The notes under the pieces: generated by a model
Told to the model about the DNA's origin: nothing
The model's database searches: none
What the model saw: the letters and a program-made list of their open reading frames with translations, nothing else
Shown: positions 36,692-45,996 of the stretch, piece by piece
Layout of the letters: each line of letters begins with the position of its first letter
How positions within the stretch are numbered: the first letter of the stretch is position 1
Translations under genes and position numbers: made by a program
From: JBBIQS01 sp037442205
GTDB lineage: Bacteria; Myxococcota; Myxococcia; Myxococcales; UBA5297
DNA: 64,000 nucleotides
Direction of reading: 5' to 3'
NCBI GenBank assembly: GCA_037442205.1
Contig: JBBIQS010000023.1
Span: 1 to 64,000 of the forward strand

Positions 36692-38757
36692 ATGGATCAG
36701 GGCATGTTCCGACGCTGGTTCGCCTGCGGCGCCCTCGCGCTGCTCGCCTTCTCGCCTGCTCCCGTGGCAGCCGACGAGGGCGGCGTCTCGACCACGGGTG
36801 AGACCTGGGAGTACCGCTGGGGAGATTCCCCCCGGGGACCGGACGGCGCCTTCTCGTGGGCGGAGGAGCCCGCCGATTCGCCGGGCTGGGAACGGTTCGC
36901 TCCGCTGACGATTCCTCCCGGACGCGATGGCAGCACGCTGCTGTGGGTGCGCATTCGGCTCCCGGCGGCGCCTCTGCGCGATCCGGCGGTGTTCCTCGGC
37001 AGCGTGGCCAACGCCTTCGAGGCCTACGCGGGCGGTCGGCGCGTCTACCGGCACGGCGTCGACGACCAGGGGCAGCCGCACTTCGCGCCCCTGGCCTGGC
37101 ACCTGGTGGTGCTCGAGCCGCGGGACCTCGGCCAGCCGCTCTACCTGCGCATCCACTCCAGCAACACCGCGATCATCGGGGTGCAGAACGCGCTGCGGGT
37201 GGGAAACCGGGTCGAGCTCATGCTGCGGCTGGTCCGCGAGGGGATCGGACCTCTGCTGGTGGGCTTCCTCTCGCTGGCGCTGGCGATGGCGGCGGCGGCG
37301 GGGTTCCTGGTCTGGCGAAGACAGCGCGGCCTGGGCTGGTTCGCCCTGTTCGTCGGCGGCGCCGGCATGGTGTTGGTGAGCAACGGTCAGGTGCAGAAGC
37401 TGCTGTGGGACCAGCCGATGGCCTGGAACAAGCTGTTTTCGGCCTCGGTCTACCTGCTTCCTCCGTCGCTCTGGGCTTCCTCGACACCATCCTCCTCGCC
37501 GGACGCAACCGGACCGTCACGCGACTGACCTGGAGCCTCGCCGCGATTGCCGTGGTCCTGACCGGAAGCATCACCGTCGACCTCGCGGTGAGCCAGATGA
37601 CGATGCTCCCGTTCATCGTGGTGCTGGTGGTGTCCCTCGTCACCGCGGTGATCGTGGTGTCAGGCGAGGTGCGGCAGGGAAACCCGGACGCGCGGCTGAT
37701 TCTCGGCGGGTCGGTGCTGCTGGTGGCGTCCGCGGTGGGCGACGTGCTGGCGATGCTGTCGGTGATCCACTCCTCGGCCATGTGGAGCCACTGGGGGATT
37801 CTCGGCTTCGTGGGCTCGCTGACCCTGGTCCTCGTCCGCCGCGGAGCGGGAATCACTGCCGCGCTGGGCACGACGGTGCGAGAGGTGACCGCGAAGAACC
37901 AGCAGCTCGAGGAGATGTCGACCCGGCTGCGCCAGGCAGTCGGCGAGCTCGGAAAAGTGGTGCTCGACATGCGCACGTCCATCGGGCAGCAGGCGGAGAC
38001 GGTCGCCCGCCAGGCGCAGGCGCTGCGCGAGGCCCAGGAATCGGCCAAGGAGATCCACGACAAGTCGCAGGCGGCGTCGGGATCGGCCCAGGAGGTGTTG
38101 GGGGCGACGGCCGAGGTGGACCAGGTCAGCAATGCCGGGGAGGAGGCGATCGAGCGCGGAATCCACGGGATGACCGAGATCCTCGCGGCGGTGGAGCGGA
38201 TGGCCGAGAGGGTGGGGGTGGTGCAGGAGCGCGCGGGACAGATCGACGGCGTGGTGGACGAGGTGAAGGAGCTCGGCGACCAATCGAGCATGCTGGCCAT
38301 CAACGCGGCGATCGAGGCCGCGCGTTCGGGCGAGCACGGCCGCGGGTTCGCGGTGGTGGCCAGGGAGGTCCGCACGCTCGCCGAGCAGTCGATCCGCTCG
38401 ACGGAGCGCATCCGGACCATCCTAGCCGACGTCGACGGCGGGATCCGGGAGGCGGTGGAGAGCAGCGCGGTGGGGAAGGCCAAGGTATCGGCGAGCGTGC
38501 TCGAGGTGCGGGCGACCGGAGAGGGCCTGCGACGGCTCTCGGCGCTGCTGCGCGACAACGCCGCGGCGGCCCGGCGCATCGCCACCGTGGTCGAGCAGCA
38601 GAATGGCGGCGTCACCGCGCTCTTCGACACGGTGAGCCGGCTCAGCCAGGCGATGCAGGAGACCGAGGAGCGGCTGCGCGAGACCGAGGCAGCCATCGAC
38701 GTCGTGCAGCGGGTCGCAAGGGAGATGGAGGCCCATGCCCCTGAGGCGCGATCCTGA
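36692..38757 (+). pseudogene. 7TM-DISM methyl-accepting chemotaxis-like protein, frameshifted
   Basis: Two adjoining frames together encode one receptor of about 690 residues. The first (36692-37528; MFRRWFACGALALLAFSPAPVAA is a signal peptide starting at 36704) holds a 7TMR-DISMED2-like sensor with WVRIRLPAAPLRDPAVFLGS and FEAYAGGRRVYRHG, then the first membrane helices. The second frame, one base out, resumes at VALGFLDTILLAGRNRT with the remaining helices and a methyl-accepting signalling domain whose hairpin tip reads DQSSMLAINAAIEAARSGE, HGRGFAVVAREVRTLAEQS. The break falls at about 37460-37472 and fits loss of a single base. It may be a true mutation or a sequencing error. No che genes are nearby. 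Confidence 0.75.
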
Positions 38758-38797
38758 TGGCTGCCTGCGTGGTCGCTCAGCGATCGGCGTGGGCCCG

Positions 38798-38811
38798 CGC
38801 ATCAAGATGCG
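38798..38811 (+). terminator. Small hairpin after the receptor gene
   Basis: CGCATC and GATGCG arms with a two-base centre, 40 bases after the stop and in the gap between convergent genes. It is weak evidence for a terminator. Confidence 0.25.
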
Positions 38812-39012
38812 GCGCACCCAGGCGAACGGAAGCCGGCAAGAGTTCCGCTGTACGAGGAGATGGGTGCGTATCGCCACGGAGAGCGATGGAGCCCGGGCCG
38901 GCAGTGCCGACCACCGCCGCGGCGGTGCATTGGCCGCGCTGGCGCCGGGAATGAAGGCCCGGCGCAGGGATGCTCCCTAGGTTGCGCCGGGACGTCGCAA
39001 AGGCCGCGCCGT

Positions 39013-41487
39013 CTACCAATAGATCTGCGTCATACCCAAGCGCGTCAGCGTCGCCGCCACTCCCCATTCCGAGAAGCGTGCGTCGCTCGGGTCGGTCCAT
39101 CCCGGGTTCGGGACGCTGCCCACGCGGGCGAAGGTGGACTGGTTCGAGGCGTCGCGGCAGCGGGCGATGAGGTCGAAGCGGCGATCGGGGTGCGACCAGC
39201 CGAAGTTGTCGAACGTCGGCGGCGCAGAGGAGACAGCGATGTAGCGGACGTGCTCATAGTCCGAGGCCCAGAAGGCCACGTTCTTCCAAGTGACCTGGCC
39301 CCCGGTGAGCGAGTCGGCGCTGGGGAGCGTCTGCACGTCCCAGGTGACGCCATCGCGCGAGCGCACGTAGACCTGCACCTTGTTCTGGTAGGTGCCGCTC
39401 AGCACGCAGTGAGCGTCGGAGAACAGGTGAATGGAGCCGTCGGGAGCCAGCGCGCCGGGCGCGTTGCCGCCAAACTGGAAGCCGCCGGTGATCGTCGCCG
39501 AGACTGCGGCGACGTCGCTGCGCTTGAGCGCGCCGGTCTTGCTCCAGCCTCCGGCGGCGGGCGAGAGCTTCCAGATGGCGATCGCTTCGGTCGCATCGCC
39601 GGGCCCGAGCACGATGACGGTGCCTTGGGCGTCGACGTCCCACTGCGAGAGCGTCACTGGCCCGCCGCCGCGGTTGGCGAATGTCGAGCCGGTCTGCTCG
39701 TGGAAGTTGCCGCCGGTGCGGACCCAGAGGTGCCCGTCGCCGGCGGCGCGGACGTCGCAATCATTGGTGTTGGAACATGGCGTCGCCACCGCGGTGCCGA
39801 AGGTGCCGTCGTAGGTGACCGCCATCGTGGTCGAGCCGGCCTGGTAGACGATGGTCGCCTTTCCCGAGAGCGATCGCTGAGCCACGAAGAAGTAGTCGCC
39901 GAGCAGCGGCGAGGGCAGAAACGCCGTCAGGCCCTGGCCGTGCGCGGCCGAGGTCCACATCGCCGAGCCCGAATAGAACGCGAAGGCGCGCCCATCCACG
40001 GCCATCAACGTCCCGAGGTACCAGTTGTAGTTGTAGTCCTGCCAGGCGAGGGTCGGCAGCGGGCCGGCGACCTCGGAGGGCGCGGTGCACGAGGGCAGGT
40101 CGGCGGGGACCGCGCCGCGCGCAGGCTTCGTGACGACGCCTGATCCGGCGGCGGGAACCGGGTCGGGCCGGTCCTGGCGTGCGCCGTCGGGCGTGACGAA
40201 GGTGGCGAAGCCTTCCTCGTTGACCGCCAGCACGCCGGCGAACGGCGGAAGACCGGAGTAGGCGAGCCGATCGGTGGGCCAGTAGTTGAAGGGGGCGACG
40301 AACGGCTGGCAGCGCCGCATGAAGAAGAAGCTGGGGATGCTCATCGAGCCGCCGTTGTAGATCAGCGTCACCGAGACGTGGTCGTAGTCCTGGGCCGACA
40401 ACAGCCGCGGCGAGCCGCCGACATCGGAAGGGTCGAAGCCGAAGCTCGAGGGCGACGCGGGATCGACCATATTGGCCTTGGCGGTCAGGCCGCTCGGCTG
40501 CTCGGGGGTGGTCCAGGTGACGCCGTCGCGCGAGCGCAGGTAGCCCATGCTGTAGAGGTGCAAGGAGCCGTCGGGGGCGCCCGCGAAGAGCGCGCCCGAG
40601 AAGCCCTGGCCGGCGTTGGTCAGGACGACCAGGTCCCCGCCCCAGGTGAGCGAGCCGTGCGGCAGGTTCACCAGGTGGAGCTCGGTCTTCGAGGAGTTTC
40701 CGGTCTGGTAGAGGTTGTAGACGGTGCCATCGGCGCCCACCGTCCAGCCGCGGCCGTCTGCTGAGGAGGGGTGCGGCAGCGCGCCGCGGACGATCGGGCT
40801 TGCGGCGCCGTACTCCGTCAGGCCGTTCGAATTGAGCGCGAAGATTCGGCCGTGGGCGTCGGCGTGCGCCTCGGTGGCCTGGCCGAGCGCGGTCACCCCG
40901 AAGAACGCCTGCCCGTCGAAGAAAGCGCCGTAGGTCTGGGAGTTGGCCTGGAAAGTGACGAACGGCCTGCGATTGGGGGCGATCTCCGCGTTGACGTTCA
41001 TCATCGACGGAATCCCGGCGGGCAGGGGGATGGAGCCGAGGGTTCCGGTTTCGTTCTCGATGATCGTCCAGTGCGTGCCGTCGGCGGCGAAGACGTAGGC
41101 CTTGGGCCCATAGGCCATCGCCGAATTGCCGAAAGCAGGGACTGCCTTGCGCCAGGTGTGCGGGTCGCAGGCGGTGTGGGCGATCACGCTGCCGCCATCG
41201 ACTGTTCCACCGCCGTCGAGGCCGGTCCCGCCATCGGATCCCGAGCCACCGTCGTTCTGAATGGAGCCGTCGGAGGGGGTGTCCTGGGCATCGGCGCCGT
41301 TGCCGCCATCCTCGGATGCGACGCCCGAGTCGCCGCCGAGAGGGTCGATGCAGATGCCCTCATGGCACGTCAGCCCGTCGGCGCAGCCTCGGCTGGGACC
41401 GCACGGCTCGCCCTCGCCGGCGGCGCCGCCGCAGTTGCAGGCGCTCAGGAAAGCCAGCACCGTCGTGGAAAGCAGGAGTCGCGGCAT
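39013..41487 (-). CDS. Large lipoprotein of unknown function
   Basis: An 824-residue lipoprotein. The start MPRLLLSTTVLAFLSACNCGG has a GAGG site and a lipobox ending at Cys17. A Cys-rich knot (GEPCGPSRGCADGLTCHEGIC) and a Gly/Asp/Ser-rich linker (residues about 50-105, DGGNGADAQDTPSDGS type) follow. The rest looks like a beta propeller, with weak repeats such as LYSMGYLRSRDGVTWTTPEQ and VQVYVRSRDGVTWDVQTL that recall BNR boxes, but fewer and less regular than in the 1777-residue protein. The Cys-knot plus linker is shared in style with the kelch protein. It converges on the frameshifted receptor. Binding or structural role is inference. Confidence 0.78.
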   Translation of the reverse strand: MPRLLLSTTVLAFLSACNCGGAAGEGEPCGPSRGCADGLTCHEGICIDPLGGDSGVASEDGGNGADAQDTPSDGSIQNDGGSGSDGGTGLDGGGTVDGGSVIAHTACDPHTWRKAVPAFGNSAMAYGPKAYVFAADGTHWTIIENETGTLGSIPLPAGIPSMMNVNAEIAPNRRPFVTFQANSQTYGAFFDGQAFFGVTALGQATEAHADAHGRIFALNSNGLTEYGAASPIVRGALPHPSSADGRGWTVGADGTVYNLYQTGNSSKTELHLVNLPHGSLTWGGDLVVLTNAGQGFSGALFAGAPDGSLHLYSMGYLRSRDGVTWTTPEQPSGLTAKANMVDPASPSSFGFDPSDVGGSPRLLSAQDYDHVSVTLIYNGGSMSIPSFFFMRRCQPFVAPFNYWPTDRLAYSGLPPFAGVLAVNEEGFATFVTPDGARQDRPDPVPAAGSGVVTKPARGAVPADLPSCTAPSEVAGPLPTLAWQDYNYNWYLGTLMAVDGRAFAFYSGSAMWTSAAHGQGLTAFLPSPLLGDYFFVAQRSLSGKATIVYQAGSTTMAVTYDGTFGTAVATPCSNTNDCDVRAAGDGHLWVRTGGNFHEQTGSTFANRGGGPVTLSQWDVDAQGTVIVLGPGDATEAIAIWKLSPAAGGWSKTGALKRSDVAAVSATITGGFQFGGNAPGALAPDGSIHLFSDAHCVLSGTYQNKVQVYVRSRDGVTWDVQTLPSADSLTGGQVTWKNVAFWASDYEHVRYIAVSSAPPTFDNFGWSHPDRRFDLIARCRDASNQSTFARVGSVPNPGWTDPSDARFSEWGVAATLTRLGMTQIYW

Positions 41488-41681
41488 GGGGCAGCCTCAC
41501 TGGACCGGGGATTCGCTGCTCGCTCGAGGTGGGAGGACAGGCAGGTTAGAGCGCCCACTCTTACTCAGTGCAACGGAGCATGCGCAAGTGAGCGCCGTCA
41601 CGTAGACCGAACGCTCGTCGATGCGCGCGAACTCGAGCCTGTAGAGCAGGCCACGGCCCACTTCCTGCAAAACCTGCCCGC

Positions 41682-42545
41682 ATGAGCCGATTCCACATTT
41701 TGCTTTCGGGGATCTTCACCGGCGCGCTGGCGCTCGTGGCGCTCTGCGCGTCGGCTCCGTCCACGCCGAGCTGGCCGCTCAAGGGCGCGCAGCTGAAGAT
41801 CGTCGAGCTGCGGGCCCCCGGCGACGGCGGCGTGCGCCACAAGCCGCGGATCTACATCGACGCCGGCCATGGAACCGGGCAGGGCAACGTGGGCAACACC
41901 TCCAGCATCTGCGAGAAGGAGGAGGAATTCACCGCGCGCGCCGCCGAGAAGCTCTACGCCGGCCTCGCCGCCACCGGGCGCTTCGAGCTCAAGCTCTCGC
42001 GCAAGCCAGGCGAGGCCAGTTCCTACCAGGCGCGCGTGAAGGAGGCCGAGGCGTGGCACGCCGATGCCATGATCGGCCTGCACTCGGACTGCCGCGGGCT
42101 CCTCGCTTGGTGCGCTGCGGACGGCGGCCGGTCCTGCCCGTGCACCGGAGCGTCCCACGACGCGGCGGGCTTCTCGGTGCTCTTCTCTGACGAGGACCCC
42201 GAGCTCGCGCCTGCGCGCCGCGAGCTGGCGCGCGCGCTGTCGCGACGCATGGCCGAGGCGGGATTCTTGCCGTACGACGGGTTCGACTACGTGCCCAACC
42301 TGTACGGCAGTGATGAGGTCGCGGGCGCCTTCGTGGACCGCCATGCGCCTGGCCAGCGCATCTTCATGCTGCGCCGCCCGCGCCTGGCCACGGTGATCGT
42401 CGAGACGCACCACGCCTCCGACCTGGAGGAGCGCGAGCGCTGGGAGGAGCCACGGACCTATGAGTCGTTCACGGCCGCGGTCGCCGCGGCGGTGCTCGAC
42501 GCGCAGGCCTCAGGCCCGGCCCAGGAAGCTCTGCTGGCTCGCTGA
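41682..42545 (+). CDS. N-acetylmuramoyl-L-alanine amidase (Amidase_3)
   Basis: An exported zinc amidase that cleaves the peptide from peptidoglycan. The 287-residue protein has an N-terminal signal segment (MSRFHILLSGIFTGALALVALC). The Amidase_3 motifs are clear: RIYIDAGHGTGQGN with the first zinc His, the acidic ligand in SICEKEEEFTARAAEKL, AMIGLHSDC with the second His, and the catalytic Glu in ATVIVETHHASDLEE. No AMIN or SPOR domain is present, so localisation is not explained by a targeting module. It is divergent from the preceding lipoprotein across 194 bases. The start has no strong ribosome site. Confidence 0.88.
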   Translation: MSRFHILLSGIFTGALALVALCASAPSTPSWPLKGAQLKIVELRAPGDGGVRHKPRIYIDAGHGTGQGNVGNTSSICEKEEEFTARAAEKLYAGLAATGRFELKLSRKPGEASSYQARVKEAEAWHADAMIGLHSDCRGLLAWCAADGGRSCPCTGASHDAAGFSVLFSDEDPELAPARRELARALSRRMAEAGFLPYDGFDYVPNLYGSDEVAGAFVDRHAPGQRIFMLRRPRLATVIVETHHASDLEERERWEEPRTYESFTAAVAAAVLDAQASGPAQEALLAR

Positions 42546-42581
42546 GGATCCGGGGACCGTGTAATGCCGTGTCTCGGCCTG

Positions 42582-42603
42582 CCACATCGCGTGACACATG
42601 TGG
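42582..42603 (+). terminator. Weak hairpin after the cell-wall amidase
   Basis: CCACAT and ATGTGG arms with a ten-base loop, 36 bases after the stop. The remainder of the 285-base gap to 42830 has no gene I can support. Confidence 0.25.
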
Positions 42604-42830
42604 TGATCGGGGAAGGAGCGCCGGTTTCCAGGCCGGCTATGTCGTGCCGCGGAAAGCTTCTACGAAGTCTGCCTGGGCGAGGCATCCCGCAACCCCGCCG
42701 TCGAGGGTGACCGCGCCAGACGACCTTGCCGTTGAGCGCCTGGAGCTTCTTGGCCATCCGTTGGCGCACCTCGCCCTGGGGCGGCCTTCCCGATTCCAGC
42801 AGGCCCAAAGACTCGCCGGCGGTGTGCTCC

Positions 42831-43346
42831 TCAGTCGTTCTTCCTGGCCGCGACGAGCTCGTGCTCGAGAGATTCGAGCTCCCCACGAGAAAGAACCCGG
42901 ACGCGCTGATCGGCTTCGGTCCACTTCCAGGATTCTCGGCGGACGAGGACGGCGACCAGCACCGAGGCGCAGAAGAGGACGACCACCGGGGAGAGCTCGG
43001 CGCCGCGCGCGAAGAACAGCGAGAACAGCCATGCGAACAGCGCCACAACCGCGGCCCGAATGCTGGCGGCTCGTTGCAGCGAAGCAATTCGCGCTCGGTC
43101 GCGTTGGCCGCACGCCGGGCAAGTGGCCAAGGAAACGAGCACCTCGAGGTTGCGTTGTGCGTCTCGCGCCGCCTCTCGGCTCGCCTTCTCCCGAGCACCT
43201 CGGTTGCGCAGCGCCAGCGGGCTGGTGGATTCGCCCACGCCTCGCGAACGCACCACGGCGACTGCCTCATACCCGCACTTCGAGCAGACAAACGGCCGCC
43301 GTCCGAGCGACTCGACTTCGGCCTCGTACTCGATGGCGAACGGCAT
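42831..43346 (-). CDS. Zinc-ribbon membrane protein of unknown function
   Basis: A 171-residue protein. Two CxxC pairs, CSKCGYEAV near residue 21 and CPACGQRDR near 76, could form one zinc ribbon. Two hydrophobic segments follow (AAVVALFAWLFSLFF and LSPVVVLFCASVLVAVLV), then a charged tail ending LESLEHELVAARKND. The N-terminus starts MPFAIEYEAEVESLGRRPFVC. The zinc-binding part should be cytoplasmic. Nothing in the neighbourhood explains its job. A perfect inverted repeat lies 62 bases upstream of the start. Confidence 0.7.
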   Translation of the reverse strand: MPFAIEYEAEVESLGRRPFVCSKCGYEAVAVVRSRGVGESTSPLALRNRGAREKASREAARDAQRNLEVLVSLATCPACGQRDRARIASLQRAASIRAAVVALFAWLFSLFFARGAELSPVVVLFCASVLVAVLVRRESWKWTEADQRVRVLSRGELESLEHELVAARKND

Positions 43347-43685
43347 CGCGCTCCCTTCCGCCCACGCACGGCTACACGGAAGCGGCTGAGCCTATCGCAC
43401 GCGGGGATTAGCCAGCCAGCTGGCTAAACTCCAGCGTTGCCATGCACCAGGACAGGCGGCACCACGCCGGGGCGGACCGCGGCGGGTTCCAGTGCCTCAG
43501 CAGTCGGCGCACGAGTCGAGCAGGCGAGGCCTGCTGGTAGTGAAGGCTCTCGCCGATGCAGGTGACCGCCCAGACGTCGCGCGGCCCGCTGCAGAAGAGG
43601 GGCAAACGGAGGTGCCAGATGCTCATGCGCCCTCGGGCAGCGCTCGAACCCTTGCCACCCGAGTGCAATGGCAACTCTCGGTCTC
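43347..43685. other. Intergenic region with operator-like palindrome
   Basis: A 339-base gap between two minus-strand genes. Apart from the inverted repeat at 43408-43427 I see no structure, and the open frames here have no family features. Confidence 0.45.
43408..43427. promoter_or_regulatory. Perfect inverted repeat upstream of the zinc-ribbon gene
   Basis: Arms TTAGCCAG and CTGGCTAA are exact complements around CCAG, and the inner twelve bases AGCCAGCTGGCT are themselves palindromic. At 62 bases upstream of the start codon this is well placed for a dimeric repressor site. Confidence 0.4.
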
Positions 43686-44336
43686 TCAGCTCGCCTGCAC
43701 CTCGGTGAGCACCGAGCACAGCTCGTCGATGGACTGGGTCAGTTGCTGGGCGGTGGCGGCGACTCCGGTGCGCGAGGGGCTGTCGTAGCGCAGCAAAGTC
43801 AGCCGAGTGGCCAGCTCGCCGGCGCGGGCCAGGGCGCGGTCGAGGTCGGCGGCGGTCTGGGCGCGCACCTTCTCCAGCTTGTACACGTGGGCCAGCCGCT
43901 GGGCGAGGATGGCGCTCACTTGCGACTGGTCGCCGGCGGTCTGCAAGCGCGCCAGCTCGGACTCGAGCTTGGCGGTGTCGTGCTCGGGAGCGGTCAGAAG
44001 CCGATCCAACTCCGCTTTCTTGGCTGCCGCGGCCCGCGTCGCCTTGCCCAGGGCCTCCACCCGGCGCATCTCGAGCGTCAAACCGTCGCCGAGCGCGCCG
44101 CCCAAGGCCTTCAGCGCCGAGGCAAGCGCGCCTTCGGCGGCGCGGATCCGGCTTTCGTCGTCGCTGGATTGTGTCGCCACGGGTGCGAGCCATGCGGCGA
44201 AGGCCGGCCAGAGCAGGGCACGCACCAGAAACGTCCCCGCCGAGCCCGCCGCCGCCTCCGATGAGGCTCGTTTGCGCAGCAGTTGAGCCACCACCAGGCC
44301 CGCCAGCAGGTAGAGCGCTACGGTTGCGATCACCAT
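43686..44336 (-). CDS. Membrane-anchored coiled-coil protein, unknown
   Basis: A 216-residue protein. A first hydrophobic segment (MVIATVALYLLAGLVVAQLL) is followed by a second one (FLVRALLWPAFAAWLAPV) near residue 37-54. The rest is a long helical stretch rich in Ala, Leu, Glu and Lys (ALGKATRAAAAKKAELDRLL, KLESELARLQTAGDQSQV) likely to form a coiled coil. It starts four bases after the stop of the next gene with a GGGGAG site, so it is the third gene of a tight operon with two membrane proteins. Function is unknown. Confidence 0.68.
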   Translation of the reverse strand: MVIATVALYLLAGLVVAQLLRKRASSEAAAGSAGTFLVRALLWPAFAAWLAPVATQSSDDESRIRAAEGALASALKALGGALGDGLTLEMRRVEALGKATRAAAAKKAELDRLLTAPEHDTAKLESELARLQTAGDQSQVSAILAQRLAHVYKLEKVRAQTAADLDRALARAGELATRLTLLRYDSPSRTGVAATAQQLTQSIDELCSVLTEVQAS

Positions 44337-44340
44337 GGCG

Positions 44341-45099
44341 TCAGCTCCCCTCGAACCAGAGGTTGTAGCCGTGGCGGCGCGGCCCCGACGGAGCCTGCCG
44401 CGGGCTGAACGCGGTCTCGATGGCCGACGTGGTCGTGCGATAGACCGAGTCGAAGGCGGTGCGCTCCAGCGGCCGCAGCAGCGTCAGCTCGCCGGTGGGC
44501 GTGCCCACGAACGGCCGGACGATCCAGGCGCACTGCATCCCCACCAGTCCGAACAGCAACGTCCAGGCGAAGAGGTGCAGCACCGGCCTCCCGGCCTCGC
44601 GGAAGGCGCTCAACAGCACCGAGATCCCGCGCAAGCACGCGAAAGAGATCAGCACCGCCGCGCCGATCACCGAATAGAGGTAGCCGCCCAGCGTTCGTGC
44701 GGCGAGCTGCTGGTAGACGAGAAGCACCGGGCACAGCGCCAGCAGCGTCATCCCGGCGGTGGCGATGGCGGTGAGCGCCTCGCCGACCACCGCTTGCACC
44801 GAAGATCGGTTTCCCAGGAAGCGCCCGTAGACGTAGAGCGCCGGCAGGCATACAACGAACGAGCCCAGGCCGACGAAGATCAGCTTGGGCGCCGCCAGAA
44901 GGCCCATCCACGCCGAGTGCGTCAGCCCGACCACGAAGCCGAAGGCCCCGAATCCCAGCGCCGACAGCACGATCAGCTGCAAAGTCAGCTCACGCCCGTC
45001 GTCGGCGCCTTCGCGGATCATCGCCAGCAGGCTGCGCGGGTTGCGCAGCAGCATCTCCACGGTCTGCGTGATGCGAGGGGCGGCGTGCGTGCTCTCCAT
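44341..45099 (-). CDS. Yip1-like polytopic membrane protein
   Basis: A 252-residue inner-membrane protein with about five or six hydrophobic helices between residues 40 and 195, for example LIVLSALGFGAFGFVVGL and ISFACLRGISVLLSAF. The opening (TQTVEMLLRNPRSLLAMI) and the FVVCLPALYVYGRFLG helix recall Yip1-domain proteins, though the match is by eye. An AAAGGAG site marks the start. It shows likeness to the gene upstream, which has VVCLPAFYIFYASREP at the same place, so the two may be paralogues. It is the middle gene of the 45766-43686 operon. Confidence 0.68.
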   Translation of the reverse strand: MESTHAAPRITQTVEMLLRNPRSLLAMIREGADDGRELTLQLIVLSALGFGAFGFVVGLTHSAWMGLLAAPKLIFVGLGSFVVCLPALYVYGRFLGNRSSVQAVVGEALTAIATAGMTLLALCPVLLVYQQLAARTLGGYLYSVIGAAVLISFACLRGISVLLSAFREAGRPVLHLFAWTLLFGLVGMQCAWIVRPFVGTPTGELTLLRPLERTAFDSVYRTTTSAIETAFSPRQAPSGPRRHGYNLWFEGS

Positions 45100-45127
45100 G
45101 AGTGGCTCCTTTGGATGGTGGGAACGG

Positions 45128-45766
45128 TCAGAACCAGTGGATGCCGGCCAGGGAGGCGAACTGGACGAAGGTCGCCACCAGCAGGCCGAGGAAGATCCAC
45201 TGCAGGCCTCGTCCCAATTGGCCTCCCAGCCGGCGCACGCTGCTGCCGAAGATGGCTCCGCCGGCGATCAGCGCCAGTCCGGTGAGCAGCAGACCGAGCG
45301 GCGCCAGGATGTGCGACTGCGGCGCGGTCACCGCGAAGAACCAGAGCACCGGCGCGGTCGAGGCCAGCGCCGCTCCCACCGCGAAGATCGCCTCCAGCGC
45401 GGCGCGCAGCGACTGTCCGGCGCCGAGATTGGGCTCCCGGCTGGCGTAGAAGATGTAGAACGCCGGCAGGCACACCACCCACGCCAGCGCGAAGGTCAGC
45501 GGCATCGCCAGCGACCAGGTCAGATGCGCCAGCCCGGGCGCGGCCCGCTCCGCCGAGGTGCGCAGCGCAAAGCCGAAGATGGCCATCCCGGCGAGCGAGA
45601 GCGCGGTGCGGCGCAATCCGTGGTCCCAGGTCAGCGGCGGCAGCGGCTCGGGATGCGGTTTCTGCTCGACCGGCGCGCGGTGCGGCGGAGCGTGGGCGAT
45701 CACGCGAGTCGGGAGCGGCAGGCTTTCCACCAGCGGCAGGCCGGGATCCAGAGCTTGGCTCTCCAT
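45128..45766 (-). CDS. Polytopic membrane protein, paralogue of its neighbour
   Basis: A 212-residue protein. The start MESQALDPGLPLVESL is preferred for its GAGGAAG site; a longer frame is unsupported. A proline-rich cytoplasmic start (residues 1-50) is followed by about five membrane helices (SLAGMAIFGFALRTS, LAMPLTFALAWVVCLPAFYIF, ILAPLGLLLTGLALIAGGAIF, LQWIFLGLLVATFVQFASLAG). It resembles the next gene in helix layout and in the CLPAFYIF motif. The three-gene set may make a membrane complex, but nothing in the sequence says which. Confidence 0.66.
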   Translation of the reverse strand: MESQALDPGLPLVESLPLPTRVIAHAPPHRAPVEQKPHPEPLPPLTWDHGLRRTALSLAGMAIFGFALRTSAERAAPGLAHLTWSLAMPLTFALAWVVCLPAFYIFYASREPNLGAGQSLRAALEAIFAVGAALASTAPVLWFFAVTAPQSHILAPLGLLLTGLALIAGGAIFGSSVRRLGGQLGRGLQWIFLGLLVATFVQFASLAGIHWF

Positions 45767-45996
45767 GGGCAGGCTTCCTCCTCGAGCCCGCCGCGGGGGC
45801 GGCGAGCTCCAGCGGGCTGAGCGACGTCGTTGCTCCCATGCAAGCCGTGCCAGCGGGCGAGCGAACGGCTGGCACACGGCTGCAAGTGGGCGAAATGAGG
45901 AGAGGTCCGGCAGGGAAGGGGCGTCGAAAAGCTACCGCGTGTGTTGCGCGGGCCGCGGGCGGCGCTGCCGGCGTGCCACAGGCGGAGGAGGCTTCG

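Noticed and set aside
42646..42815. A possible broken small gene on the minus strand (GEVRQRMAKKLQALNGKVV, continuing in another frame as SGAVTLDGGVAGCLAQADF)
   Set aside because: It looks weakly coding across a frameshift, but there is no family match, start or conserved context, so I did not annotate it.
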